Assembly (NCBI GenBank): GCA_016195815.1
Contig: JACPYX010000018.1
Coordinates: forward strand, 306,509-370,508
Direction: 5' to 3'
Length of the DNA: 64,000 bases
Source of the DNA: Chloroflexota bacterium
Lineage (GTDB): Bacteria; Chloroflexota; Anaerolineae; Anaerolineales; Villigracilaceae
Of the stretch, positions 23,270 to 32,828 are shown one piece after another (position 1 is the stretch's first letter; each line of letters begins with the position of its first letter). The notes beneath the pieces are model-generated. The model searched no databases, was not told where the DNA came from, and saw nothing but the letters and a program-made list of their open reading frames with translations. Both the position numbers and the translations under genes were made by a program.

Positions 23270-24499
23270 ATGCAAACGGAACCCATCCCAAAACGTTTCA
23301 TAGGGCTGGATATTCACAGAAAGTATTTCGTCGCGGCTGGTGTGGACTCGAAACTCAATCCAGTTCTCGGTCCGCATGAATCGCCGATGAGACAGATCGA
23401 AAAGTGGGCGAAGAAGAATCTCACACCCGAAGATGCAGTCGTGGTCGAGATGACCACCAACACCTACACAGTCTATGATGCTTTGAAACCACTGGTTCAT
23501 TCGGTGACGGTCGTGCATCCGCCGCCTGTGGCTTTGATCGTGCGGGCGCAGGTCAAGACTGATAAGAAAGCGGCTTTCACATTGGCGCAACTACACGCGG
23601 CAGGACTCTTGCCTGCAGTCTGGATCCCACCCATCGAGGTGCGCGAGATGCGCGCATTGGTGGCGCATCGCCACAAGATGGTGAAATTATCTTCCATCGC
23701 AAAATGCAGACTGCACGCCCTGCTCCATCGTCACGACATCGAAGCGCCCGAAGGCTTTGAATTGTTCACAGAAGATATGCAGGCCTGGTGGAAGGGTATG
23801 AAAGTCAGTCCGCTGGAGAAACAGTGTATGCTCTCGGATATGGCGACACTTGAATTTGCACACGAGCAGGTGAAGCAGATCGAAGCAGCCATGAACGTCG
23901 AGATAGCCAAAGATGCGCGCGCTCCCTTGCTGGTGCAGATCACAGGCATCGGATTGCTCACGGCAGTCACAATCCTTTCCGCCATCGGCGACATTCGGCG
24001 CTTTCCCACAGCCAAGCAGTTGGTGGGCTATACGGGGCTGGGGGCGAGGGTACATGCCAGCGGGATGACGTTTTCCACCGGACGGATCACCAAGAGCGGA
24101 CGCAAAGACCTGCGTTGGGCATTGGTGCAAGCGGCGCGGCAAGCCGTTTCGCATCATCCGCACTTCAAAGTTGAGTATGAACGGCTTTCAGCCAAGATCG
24201 GCACGAAGAAGGCGATTGTGGCTGTGGCAAGAAAACTGCTGGTAGTAGTCTGGCAGGTGCTGACGAAGGAAACTGCGGACAAGTTTGCCAACCCGACCCA
24301 GGCGGCGTGCGGACTATTTGCCTTTGCTCATCGAGCGCGGGCGAAGAATTTACCCAACGGACAACGTGCCTTGGAGTTTGTACGCGAGCAGATGGATAGG
24401 CTTGGCATCGGCGAGGATGTGGCTGTGATCCCCTGGGGCACGAAGACCTTCAAACTGCCGCCCAGCAAAATCAAAGCGGAAGGCAGAATGATGAAGTGA
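23270..24499 (+). CDS. IS110-family transposase
   Basis: About 409 residues from ATG 23270 (AAAGGAG upstream). The N-terminal RuvC-like DEDD domain shows FIGLDIHRKYF, then VVVEMTT and KTDKKAAF. The C-terminal Tnp20 domain shows ITGIGLLTAVTILSAIG and TGRITKSGRKDLRWALVQAA with the catalytic Ser context. IS110 enzymes recombine using an RNA guide encoded in the element ends. The gene sits between two Rhs-associated fragments. The frame is intact. Confidence 0.85.
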   Translation: MQTEPIPKRFIGLDIHRKYFVAAGVDSKLNPVLGPHESPMRQIEKWAKKNLTPEDAVVVEMTTNTYTVYDALKPLVHSVTVVHPPPVALIVRAQVKTDKKAAFTLAQLHAAGLLPAVWIPPIEVREMRALVAHRHKMVKLSSIAKCRLHALLHRHDIEAPEGFELFTEDMQAWWKGMKVSPLEKQCMLSDMATLEFAHEQVKQIEAAMNVEIAKDARAPLLVQITGIGLLTAVTILSAIGDIRRFPTAKQLVGYTGLGARVHASGMTFSTGRITKSGRKDLRWALVQAARQAVSHHPHFKVEYERLSAKIGTKKAIVAVARKLLVVVWQVLTKETADKFANPTQAACGLFAFAHRARAKNLPNGQRALEFVREQMDRLGIGEDVAVIPWGTKTFKLPPSKIKAEGRMMK

Positions 24500-24599
24500 G
24501 CGGCGTCCCAAAGTGGTTCCGTTCTTACGAACCAAACACATAGAAGTGTGAACTCCGAAGAGACCCTGAAACAGGGTTTTGCGGGCTCGCCGCTCACTT
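24494..24599 (+). ncRNA. cloverleaf-like inverted repeat at the IS110 right end
   Basis: AAGTGAGCGGCG (24494-24505) is perfectly complementary to CGCCGCTCACTT (24588-24599). Inside are TGGTTC/GAACCA (24514-24534), CACA/TGTG (24537-24550) and ACCCTG/CAGGGT (24563-24577). The result is one 12-bp closing stem with three hairpins, starting at the transposase stop codon. It is a candidate guide RNA of the kind placed downstream in IS1111-type elements. Confidence 0.45.
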
Positions 24600-24813
24600 A
24601 AATTATACAACCCGAGTCAAGCGCGCCGTGAGGCGCGAAGTATTTTTGTTGTTAAGGTGCAAAAAGGCTCTTGAAATTTGCCATGTTGGTTGTACAATAA
24701 AAGTACACCCCAAGTCAAAGGCGAGCTATCTGGTTTTCCAGAAGGTTCGTCTTTTTGATTGGGGAAGGTAATGCAGTATTTTTAAAGGGCAAGATAAACT
24801 CATAAAACATTTG
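24600..24813. other. non-coding stretch
   Basis: AT-richer sequence between IS110 and the immunity gene. GAGGCGCGAAG and nearby repeats look like remnants. Nothing firmly recognisable. Confidence 0.35.
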
Positions 24814-25329
24814 TCACTTGCAGTCTGGTATCCAATCTAGGCAACCAGTTTTGAAAAACTGTTGATATATTTCACTCGGCTCTACCCAGGGCGGTTGTTG
24901 TACACCTAATTGTTTAATGTAATCAAGAAATGCCTGCTCTGTATCTAAGCCAGTTTCCACATTCTTATCGGGTATTATTATGAACCAGTGCAAAACCTTT
25001 TGCCCGATGCTCTGATCAACATCTTCAGTAAATGGTGTGTAAATCATTATTATGCCATTTTCGACAGCAATTTTTCTTATATCGTGTAAATTGTAATAGT
25101 AATAAATATCTTTCGATGGCGGATTTGCAAGCAATGGCATTTGCCAGGAATATTCTTTATCAATATAAATTACATAATAAGGTTTAATTAGTGGAAAGCG
25201 AGCAGAATCCAAAGTTCCAACATCTGTATAAAATGGATCTTTTTGTGGGCCAAAAGATAAACTGCAGCTAACTAGAATAATCATAAATGGAATTATGGTG
25301 AGGCATAGTCTCAATTGTTTTATTTGCAT
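24814..25329 (-). CDS. lipoprotein, probable immunity protein of the full Rhs toxin
   Basis: A 171-residue protein; the signal ends in IILVSC (lipobox). It is related to the product of 21692-22237, including the C-terminal TGCLDWIPDCK. It starts 7 bases after the Rhs stop, on the same strand, as immunity genes do. Being lipid-anchored outside the membrane, it would neutralise a toxin acting at the cell surface or on the membrane. No enzymatic motif is seen. Confidence 0.72.
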   Translation of the reverse strand: MQIKQLRLCLTIIPFMIILVSCSLSFGPQKDPFYTDVGTLDSARFPLIKPYYVIYIDKEYSWQMPLLANPPSKDIYYYYNLHDIRKIAVENGIIMIYTPFTEDVDQSIGQKVLHWFIIIPDKNVETGLDTEQAFLDYIKQLGVQQPPWVEPSEIYQQFFKTGCLDWIPDCK

Positions 25330-25335
25330 GTTTCT

Positions 25336-28300
25336 CTACCTTATATTGTTAGGATGTACGCTTGTTACCCAACTTGCGCTCGTGGTCATTTTATTATTCC
25401 CGCCCAAGAGATCATGATAATAAAACCCTCCAACTGCTGAGATAGAGTTATATAGGAATCCCCAAAACCCTGGTCTAAGCGTTCCGCCCCAATCTGGCGT
25501 CAGATCAAGAGTATCGCGTGTTGAATATGATAAGGTTATTTCTCCGTTACAGGTAACACTGATGTTTTTTGCATCAAGTTTTCCAGCTCGCATCATCCAA
25601 GTTAATGGATCTTCTGCGTCCTGTGCTAGGCTTCCATGCTTTCCAACAGTTATATCGTTACCTATGCTATCAGTTGTGAAGCTTTCTACACCATATCGAG
25701 GATCACTTTGCACTCTTGCTACTATTTCATCTTGTTTCTTAATAACAGCCGGGTCTCGTTCGATACTCTCAAGAGCATCCCCAGTTATATTGGTATGATC
25801 CTCTTGAAGCAAACTATGAACCAATAATTCTGGTAAGTTATTGGCATTATCACCAATGTCTAATACGTTTGCAATCAATTGCCTTGACCCATGCCCATAG
25901 CCTGATCCAGAGTATCCAACATCTTTACCAGTGAACCAATTAGTAAACCCATTCCAAATTGAACAGATCCAACAGTTCGGAATATAATGCCCTGTAGGAT
26001 CTGTGTATCGAACAGGATTGTTGTTTGCGTAGCCGTAGCGGTCGTAGGCTTGCGTACCTTGTGCAGCAACTGGTACAATAGAATCGGGTTGAATGAAACG
26101 TCCGAGTTCGGGGTCGTAGCGCCGGGAGCCGTACCAGAGCAAGTTAATGTAACTGTCAGAATACTGACCCGTATAGGTGTAGTTCGTTTGTTTTGTTCCA
26201 TTGGAATATCTCTCTTCACCCCACGCCTTATATTGAGTTTGATTGATTATATTGCCGCTGGCATCCGTTGTAATGGATGTTGATCCCAAATGGTCGCCGA
26301 GTAAATAGCTCAGTGTGCCATTGCTGCGCATCGCGATTCTCTGCGTGCCTGCATAATAATACTTGGTCACGACGCCATTGGCGACTTCGTAGTAGTTGCC
26401 AACGAAGTAGGTAGTCATTGATGCATAGTTGGTTTGCGTCACAGACTTGACGCGCGCGCCATCGCCATTGTAGACAAAAGTTGCATTGGCAAACAATGTT
26501 GGGACTGGTGTAGAAGTGAAGGTGGGCGACGGAGTCAAAGTAAACGTAGGCGTGTTGCTTGGGGGCAAGGTGAGTGTCGGTGTATTTGTGATCGTGGCAG
26601 TTTGAGTCGGTGTTGAAGTTTCAGTCGGTGTTGGAGTCTCCGAAGGAACAGCAGTATTGGTGGGTGGCCCCGTAGGGGATGGCGTAGATGTTTCGGTTGG
26701 TGTTTCTGACGGTGTGGGGGTATCACCCGGTGTATCTGTCACAGCAGGCGTGTCGGTCGGTGTCGAAGTGTCGGTTGGTATGGAGGTATCAGTTGGCATA
26801 GCCGTATCAGTCGGTGTTGATGTATCTGTAGGGATAGCTGTATCAGTAGATGCAGGTGTGTTGGATGATGTAGCAGTCTGAGTTGGAGTGTTAGAGGCCG
26901 TAGTAGTAGGAGAGTTTGTCGGTGTAAGAGTAACAGGCAGGGTCGGGGTTGGAGACGGAATGATCTGAACTCCATTGGCAGAAATATTGGTCAACCTGTT
27001 TTCTGCATCGTAAACCAGGTCAAAGGCCTGCCCGCCCACATTGCGTTGAGTCATATTGCCATTGAGGTCGTACACATAGCTGTTGCCGTTTGAAAGCGAA
27101 GTGACCGCGTGGACGTGGGCGGGGTTGTCATAATTATAGGTCAGCCCGGCTTTAAGGGAGAGGTTGCCGGAGGCCGAGTCGTAATCATAAGATTCAGAAT
27201 ACAGGCCGTTCGTGCCGCCGGTCGCGGAGGCGCTCTTGATGCGGTTGAGCGCGTCGTAGGTGAAGGTCTGAGTCTGTGGTCCGCTTTGTGCGTCGGTGAT
27301 CGTCAGGGCGTTGCCGTTCTTGTCATAAGTATAGGCCAGGTTCTGCAGGGGCGCAGAGTCGGCCAGGCGCGTGGCTTGCGCGCTTTGCAATAACCCGCCC
27401 TGATCGGCAGTGTTCCAGGCGAAATAGGAGAAGGTCTTGCGGATCACGCCCGCGCCGAAGTCCATTAGTTTGAGGCGCCCGGCTTCGTCGTACTGCATGT
27501 CGTTCAGGTAGGTCTGCCCTGCCAGGCTGCTGGTCATCGTCTTGAGCGAGCCATCGCTGTTGTAACCATTGGTGACGATTTCGCTGTCAGGGTAGGTCAT
27601 CGTTACCGGCAGGTCGGCCGAGTTATACGTCCAGGAAGTGGTGAAGAGTGAGGCGCCGATGATGCCCTTGGCTTCCTGGGTCAGGCGGCCGCGCAGGTCG
27701 TAAGTCCAGGCCGTTTGACCAGAGCCATCGCTCATGCCGGTGCGGCGTCCTATTTGCGTATTTATATAACGAGGTGGATCATAGGCTGGAGTGATTGGGT
27801 CATCCGCATCATAATAATAATTGAGTGTGATTTGCTGGCCGCAGGATCCAGTACTGGCCTTGCTTTGAAGGCGATTAAGGCTATCATAGCCAAGCGATAA
27901 GATACAGCCTCTCGCATCGGTCTGGACTTTGAGATTGCCGACCGCATCATACTGATATTGCCAGTATCCCATATCCGGGTCGCTCATATTCAGCTTGCGC
28001 CCAAGCGCGTCGTATTGAATGATCGTGTCATATCCAGCGCGGGTGGCCTTTGTCAAACGGTTGAGCACATCGTAAGTATAAGAAACGTCCGGGCCTGTAG
28101 GCGGATGGATGAGCGTAGTGCGGCCCCACACATCCACAGTGGTGGTCGTGGCGTTTTGCTTCGGGTCGGTGACCGTGCTGGTCAGGCGGGTGTAGATGTA
28201 ATTCGTCTGATTTCCATTCGGCGCGGTCACGCTAAGCGTGCGCCCGATGGCATCATAACTGGTGGATGTGTATGGATTGCTGAAGTTCTGTGTGCTGAAT

Positions 28301-31300
28301 GCCGGTGTGCCGTTATATGCAATCGCATACGGCGCGGTCTGCTTGACTAACTGCCCGAGGCTGTTGTATTGATCGTCAACGACCACGTTCTTTTGTGTGC
28401 CATTGACGACTGCGCCCACGGTCTGGGTCTGGATTTGGCGGCCGGCCCCGTCGTAGAAGCGGCTCAAGCGAATCGAAGCAGTCCCGTTGACGGCCTGGGT
28501 CAGGTCAATTTGGAATGGGATGCGCGTATCATAGTATGCAACTTGAAGGGTCGCAGAACTATCATAAGGCGCAGTGATGGTCTTGATGCGGCCGAAACCA
28601 TCATACGTTGCAGACGTGACAGCGCCATTGGGGTCGGTCAGGCTGACGGGCAGGCCCAAGGCGTAGTTGTAAGAGGTCTGCATTCCTTGTTTCAGGTTAT
28701 TGGCCACAGTCGTCGCATACGTGTTATAGCCATCTGTATCGTAAGTCGTGAAGGTCCACTGTCGGGTAGTTGCATCGGGTGCGGCGCTGGCGGTACCGTA
28801 TCCGGTATAGACCGATTGAGTCTGTCGATTGCCGAATGAATCATAAGTATAGGAAACCTGGCTGTAATCGGAATTCTGCACCCAGGCGCGTTGCGTGGTC
28901 AGTTCGCCTTTGGTGGGCTGGCCGGTATAAGCCGTGTTACTGTCGTAAAAGTTCAGGCTCTCCGACACTCTGTTCGTCGTGCAGTCTGCTGCGCAGGCAA
29001 AGGTCACCTGGCGCGCAGGTAGGCTGACTACGTAAGTGGTGGCGTTGGGATAATACTCAGTCTGGGTGGCGCGATAAGCCGTCCAAGACCCGTTATTCCC
29101 CGAGTAATCCGTAGTGGAAGTGACATTCCCATACTGGGTTGCATAGGCATAGACTTGTTTGGTTCCAACAAAGGCCGAGCCCCCGTTGTAGTTGCGGCGC
29201 TCAGTGGAGGTCGGGTAATTCCAGGCGACTTGCAGATCCGTATAAGTCATCAGGCCGGATGCGGCCAGGTCAGGAATGCCGTTGCCAGTAACTGTATCGT
29301 ACTGGAGCGTGGAAGCATAATTGGTGATGGTTTCCGTATAGGGAGTGCCTTCGATATACAGGCCCAGGGATTGGGTTCCGTTGTTGATCCGCTCGCGGAA
29401 TTTCCAGGCCTGTCCGCCGGCCATACTCACAACCGCTTCACCGGAGACGGACGGATTATTGGCATCCCAGATGCGGGCGCGGAAGCCATTGGAATCGTCT
29501 ACGAAAAACATCACCACGTACCAGGTATCCAGTTTGAAACTGGCCGCCGGGATCAGCGTGGCGCCATTCTGAAGAACTGCCCCGCCAGCCGCCGAGAGCG
29601 TCACGCCAAAGAACTGACCGGACCCGCTCAACAGGCCCGCCTCTCCCTGGGCATTGGCGCCGCTTAGTCTTACGCGGGCAATTGCCATTTTCCCGCTGGT
29701 GAGAGTGCTGGCCGCGCGCGCAAAACTGACGTTCCAGTTTGCGGCGCTATTGTAAGACTGGACGTTATTATCGTAATCGATCTGATAGTTCGTTGCGACT
29801 ACCTGAGTGCCGCCGGTCGCAACCCAGTTGCTGTTGATGGTGTCCAGGCTGTCGTAAAAACTCTGTTGCATGACCAGATTATCATAAGGTTTGCCCTTCA
29901 GGGCGTCAGACTGGTTGAACCAGGTGAGGGTCGCCGTTCCGGCCGGATCTACCACCTCGGACATCGAATTTCCGCGAAACTCACGTAACTTATTGGTATA
30001 TAGTATTCCGTTCGCAGCCGCAGCAGCCGAAGTAGCATCCGTGTTTGGGGCAGGGTTATCGTACTGATAGGTATAGGTGGAAACGAGGCTGGTCGGCTGC
30101 GCCGTCACGGTACGTTGTGTAACAAAATACTCCAGCGGCCATTGGATAAACTGGATATTTTTAAAGTAACAGTAACTGCAATCCAGGCGAAGTTTGGTAT
30201 TGGTCGGGTTGAACGTGGCTGGCATTTCCAGGCCCAGTTCAAAAACCGCTCCGCCCGAGACCGTTCCAACGCTTTGGGCAGGCAGCATTTGCAGGGTATT
30301 CGTGCCGGTATCGCGCAGGCCCCAATTGAAAGTCTGTGTCCCCGAAATGGAACGCACTTTGACGTAATACCAGTAACGCGCGCCCGGTTTTACCATATTT
30401 TCAGGAATGGTGTGCTCTGCAGCTGCCAAGGTCGGGGTCGTGCTGACTCCCCCAATTTGCATATAGCCTGTCGACAAATCACAGCGGACAGTCCCTGAGC
30501 CCGAGACTTTTACCCACGATATGTCTACATACGATGTGGAGGTCACCCGGTAGCATTCATTTCCGCCGGTTCCAAAGCTGGTTCTTAAAGAACGTAAATC
30601 CTTATTGATGTCGTCAAAGTATGACCAGCGCGATGAATATGTCATCTGCACCTGGCCGCCTTGGCCGTTATTGACGTTCGTAACGTGCATACTGTCGCCA
30701 TAGGTAAACTGCACGGCGGGCAGGGCTGAACCATCCGAACCAAATTCCTGCACGCCCAGCAGGGTCAATGTTTTGCCGCCTGCGCTCCAAACGAAATTTG
30801 GATAGATAATATTGCTCGTTGCGGTATTTGGCGCATAGGAGAGAACGTAACGCTTGACGTTCGTCCAGGTTCCGGCGGGATTATATTGGACGTCGACTTC
30901 GCCCAGTCGAAGAGTGCCGTACAACGTGCGGGATGTCGAACTGGTCCAGGAAGTCTGGTAATCCGTTCGGACAGTTGCAGCCCGTGTGAAAACGACACGA
31001 TATTTGTTGTTGGGATAAGTGATTGTGTCAGGATAAACGGCAATTTGGTTGGCGCACCCGCTCTTGGTCTCCGTGTAATAAGTATAGGTCAAAGTATTGT
31101 TATGTGTGTCTGTGACGGTTGTCAGTGACCAGCGCCAGGTCAGGTCAAGCGTTGAAGAACAACCGCTCGAAGAATTGGTTTTGGCAGTGGTGCTGAAGAC
31201 GTATTTTGTACCGTCATTGGCCCACGCAGTCCACGCATTGGTGGAGCTATCGAACTGTACTTTCATAAAAGATTGGTCGGCTGTATTGTATGTGGCGACA

Positions 31301-32598
31301 GTACCGTTGACGCTGGTGGGCAGTAACAACCCGCTTACTCCGCCTGCCGAGATCGAGAACGTGTCGTCTGTGGTATCCGAATCAGTCCCGTGCATGTTGC
31401 GGATGATCGCTCCCGTATCCAGGTTCCAGCCCATACCCACCCAGGAGGGCTGAGAGAAAGCGGAGGATTCATCAAAGACCTGGCTGTTATAGCTCAGTGT
31501 CAGGGAAGGCTGTAGTCCGCCCTGGCCGGGAGGTGTCCATAAGTTAATGGCGTAGGTGGCCGCCCCCGTGAAATCGGAAACTTTGAAGGTATCTACTGTC
31601 GGCAGGCTTTGGCTTTGCCAGTTATTGGCCTTGTAATCGAAGACGGTCAGATGGTCACTGTAGGCAGTAAGTATTTTATTGCGGGTGTCCACCTGCGTTT
31701 CCATCGGGAACCAATCCTGCTGATCAGGGTCGTAATAATAAATGGTGAGAGATTTCTCGTCCGCATCAGTTACCTGCGTTGGGTCGTATTGAATCTGAAT
31801 GGTGATCGGGGTCTTGAAGTTGTAGATGTTCTTGCCCGAATTTTTCCCGACGGCAAGGATTTCCATCGGTTGCCAGGATAATGAGATTCCGTCCAGGGCA
31901 TTTGGTCCCGCATTGCGGACATTGAAAAGGAGGGGTTCGTTTGACGCGCCCACAGGAATGCTGATGCGGACTTTTCCATCCATACCGTTGAAACTTGCGC
32001 CGCGTCCTTGCCCTGTGCTGAACTGTGCCTGGTCCACTGACAATGCTGCACTATTTACTATCTCACCATTTAGCGCCAGGTCAAATGTGAAATCAAGCGG
32101 CAGTATTGCATTCGCATCTACTTTCCATACCACGGCTCCGCTGTCTCCGTTAACCGGCATCGTGAGAGAACTATCTGCCGCCAAAGTCTGGCTGGCATTG
32201 ACAGGGCTTACGCCTGCCGGGGCATGGATCACGATGGATGTGTTTGCTCTTTGATCGGCAGAGATTCCCAATAGCGTCCATCGCACTTGGATGGGACGAC
32301 CTGGTATGTAAATGGCCGGTTCTGCTGAAACTTTGATCTGTGGAGATGCATTTGCTTTGCCCGCCTGGGCCTGTTTCGCAATTTGCTCGGAGAGAATAGG
32401 CACATTTTCTTGTTGGGGAGAATTGGAACTCCCAAGTGCAAGACCATTGCGAATGTCTTGGGATGTAGTTGAATTTACCGATTGCTGGCTGACGCTCGGA
32501 GCAGGCCTGGCCTTCGATTGATTGGCTGGTGTAAACGACCCGGCCATCTGTCCTAATAACAGGCTGATTGATATGATCAGGTTTGCAACGATTTTCAT
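25336..32598 (-). CDS. giant Rhs/YD-repeat polymorphic toxin with SpvB-like N-terminus
   Basis: A 2420-residue protein. The signal peptide is MKIVANLIISISLLLGQMAG. Residues about 340-420 carry an SpvB/TcaC-like region (TYAINLWTPPGQGGLQPSLTLSYNS, WVGMGWNLDTG). Many YD repeats follow (YDALGRK, YDAVGNL, YDSLNRL). A Thr/Pro/Ser linker of about 160 residues (about 1880-2040) interrupts the shell. The core ends at about residue 2203 (RYDPELGRFIQPDS, YANNNPVRYTDPTGH) and is followed by a 210-residue variable toxin tip. The tip matches no toxin fold that I can name. The tip and the next lipoprotein gene form a toxin-immunity pair. Delivery is probably by Sec export and a cell-surface shell. Confidence 0.88.
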   Translation of the reverse strand: MKIVANLIISISLLLGQMAGSFTPANQSKARPAPSVSQQSVNSTTSQDIRNGLALGSSNSPQQENVPILSEQIAKQAQAGKANASPQIKVSAEPAIYIPGRPIQVRWTLLGISADQRANTSIVIHAPAGVSPVNASQTLAADSSLTMPVNGDSGAVVWKVDANAILPLDFTFDLALNGEIVNSAALSVDQAQFSTGQGRGASFNGMDGKVRISIPVGASNEPLLFNVRNAGPNALDGISLSWQPMEILAVGKNSGKNIYNFKTPITIQIQYDPTQVTDADEKSLTIYYYDPDQQDWFPMETQVDTRNKILTAYSDHLTVFDYKANNWQSQSLPTVDTFKVSDFTGAATYAINLWTPPGQGGLQPSLTLSYNSQVFDESSAFSQPSWVGMGWNLDTGAIIRNMHGTDSDTTDDTFSISAGGVSGLLLPTSVNGTVATYNTADQSFMKVQFDSSTNAWTAWANDGTKYVFSTTAKTNSSSGCSSTLDLTWRWSLTTVTDTHNNTLTYTYYTETKSGCANQIAVYPDTITYPNNKYRVVFTRAATVRTDYQTSWTSSTSRTLYGTLRLGEVDVQYNPAGTWTNVKRYVLSYAPNTATSNIIYPNFVWSAGGKTLTLLGVQEFGSDGSALPAVQFTYGDSMHVTNVNNGQGGQVQMTYSSRWSYFDDINKDLRSLRTSFGTGGNECYRVTSTSYVDISWVKVSGSGTVRCDLSTGYMQIGGVSTTPTLAAAEHTIPENMVKPGARYWYYVKVRSISGTQTFNWGLRDTGTNTLQMLPAQSVGTVSGGAVFELGLEMPATFNPTNTKLRLDCSYCYFKNIQFIQWPLEYFVTQRTVTAQPTSLVSTYTYQYDNPAPNTDATSAAAAANGILYTNKLREFRGNSMSEVVDPAGTATLTWFNQSDALKGKPYDNLVMQQSFYDSLDTINSNWVATGGTQVVATNYQIDYDNNVQSYNSAANWNVSFARAASTLTSGKMAIARVRLSGANAQGEAGLLSGSGQFFGVTLSAAGGAVLQNGATLIPAASFKLDTWYVVMFFVDDSNGFRARIWDANNPSVSGEAVVSMAGGQAWKFRERINNGTQSLGLYIEGTPYTETITNYASTLQYDTVTGNGIPDLAASGLMTYTDLQVAWNYPTSTERRNYNGGSAFVGTKQVYAYATQYGNVTSTTDYSGNNGSWTAYRATQTEYYPNATTYVVSLPARQVTFACAADCTTNRVSESLNFYDSNTAYTGQPTKGELTTQRAWVQNSDYSQVSYTYDSFGNRQTQSVYTGYGTASAAPDATTRQWTFTTYDTDGYNTYATTVANNLKQGMQTSYNYALGLPVSLTDPNGAVTSATYDGFGRIKTITAPYDSSATLQVAYYDTRIPFQIDLTQAVNGTASIRLSRFYDGAGRQIQTQTVGAVVNGTQKNVVVDDQYNSLGQLVKQTAPYAIAYNGTPAFSTQNFSNPYTSTSYDAIGRTLSVTAPNGNQTNYIYTRLTSTVTDPKQNATTTTVDVWGRTTLIHPPTGPDVSYTYDVLNRLTKATRAGYDTIIQYDALGRKLNMSDPDMGYWQYQYDAVGNLKVQTDARGCILSLGYDSLNRLQSKASTGSCGQQITLNYYYDADDPITPAYDPPRYINTQIGRRTGMSDGSGQTAWTYDLRGRLTQEAKGIIGASLFTTSWTYNSADLPVTMTYPDSEIVTNGYNSDGSLKTMTSSLAGQTYLNDMQYDEAGRLKLMDFGAGVIRKTFSYFAWNTADQGGLLQSAQATRLADSAPLQNLAYTYDKNGNALTITDAQSGPQTQTFTYDALNRIKSASATGGTNGLYSESYDYDSASGNLSLKAGLTYNYDNPAHVHAVTSLSNGNSYVYDLNGNMTQRNVGGQAFDLVYDAENRLTNISANGVQIIPSPTPTLPVTLTPTNSPTTTASNTPTQTATSSNTPASTDTAIPTDTSTPTDTAMPTDTSIPTDTSTPTDTPAVTDTPGDTPTPSETPTETSTPSPTGPPTNTAVPSETPTPTETSTPTQTATITNTPTLTLPPSNTPTFTLTPSPTFTSTPVPTLFANATFVYNGDGARVKSVTQTNYASMTTYFVGNYYEVANGVVTKYYYAGTQRIAMRSNGTLSYLLGDHLGSTSITTDASGNIINQTQYKAWGEERYSNGTKQTNYTYTGQYSDSYINLLWYGSRRYDPELGRFIQPDSIVPVAAQGTQAYDRYGYANNNPVRYTDPTGHYIPNCWICSIWNGFTNWFTGKDVGYSGSGYGHGSRQLIANVLDIGDNANNLPELLVHSLLQEDHTNITGDALESIERDPAVIKKQDEIVARVQSDPRYGVESFTTDSIGNDITVGKHGSLAQDAEDPLTWMMRAGKLDAKNISVTCNGEITLSYSTRDTLDLTPDWGGTLRPGFWGFLYNSISAVGGFYYHDLLGGNNKMTTSASWVTSVHPNNIR

Positions 32599-32828
32599 GA
32601 TATCTGCCCTCTTGTTTCATCTTTTATCGTATGCGGGATTGTTCCTTATATTTTTCCCACATCAGAACTAACATTAGTATAGATGAATTGTTTTTGTTTT
32701 GTCAAGATATTGAATCAGCTTTGAATGTCAGCCGCCTGATTGCTTTTTGCGGCAACCATCTCGAGCATGGTCTTCCCCTGGCTTCGATGGTTGCCTGACC
32801 TTCATTCATATTCCCGGCTCTCCCCTTG
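32599..32828. other. non-coding 5' region of the Rhs gene
   Basis: AT-rich upstream region on the minus strand. No gene is seen. It should hold the rhs promoter; no clear -35/-10 pair was picked out. TCCCCTTG at 32821-32828 is one copy of the IS256 target duplication. Confidence 0.4.

Noticed and set aside
26600..26960. Short-period tandem repeat in DNA as a CRISPR-like array
   Set aside because: It encodes the in-frame Thr/Pro linker of the Rhs protein; there are no direct repeats with unique spacers. No CRISPR array was seen anywhere in the window.
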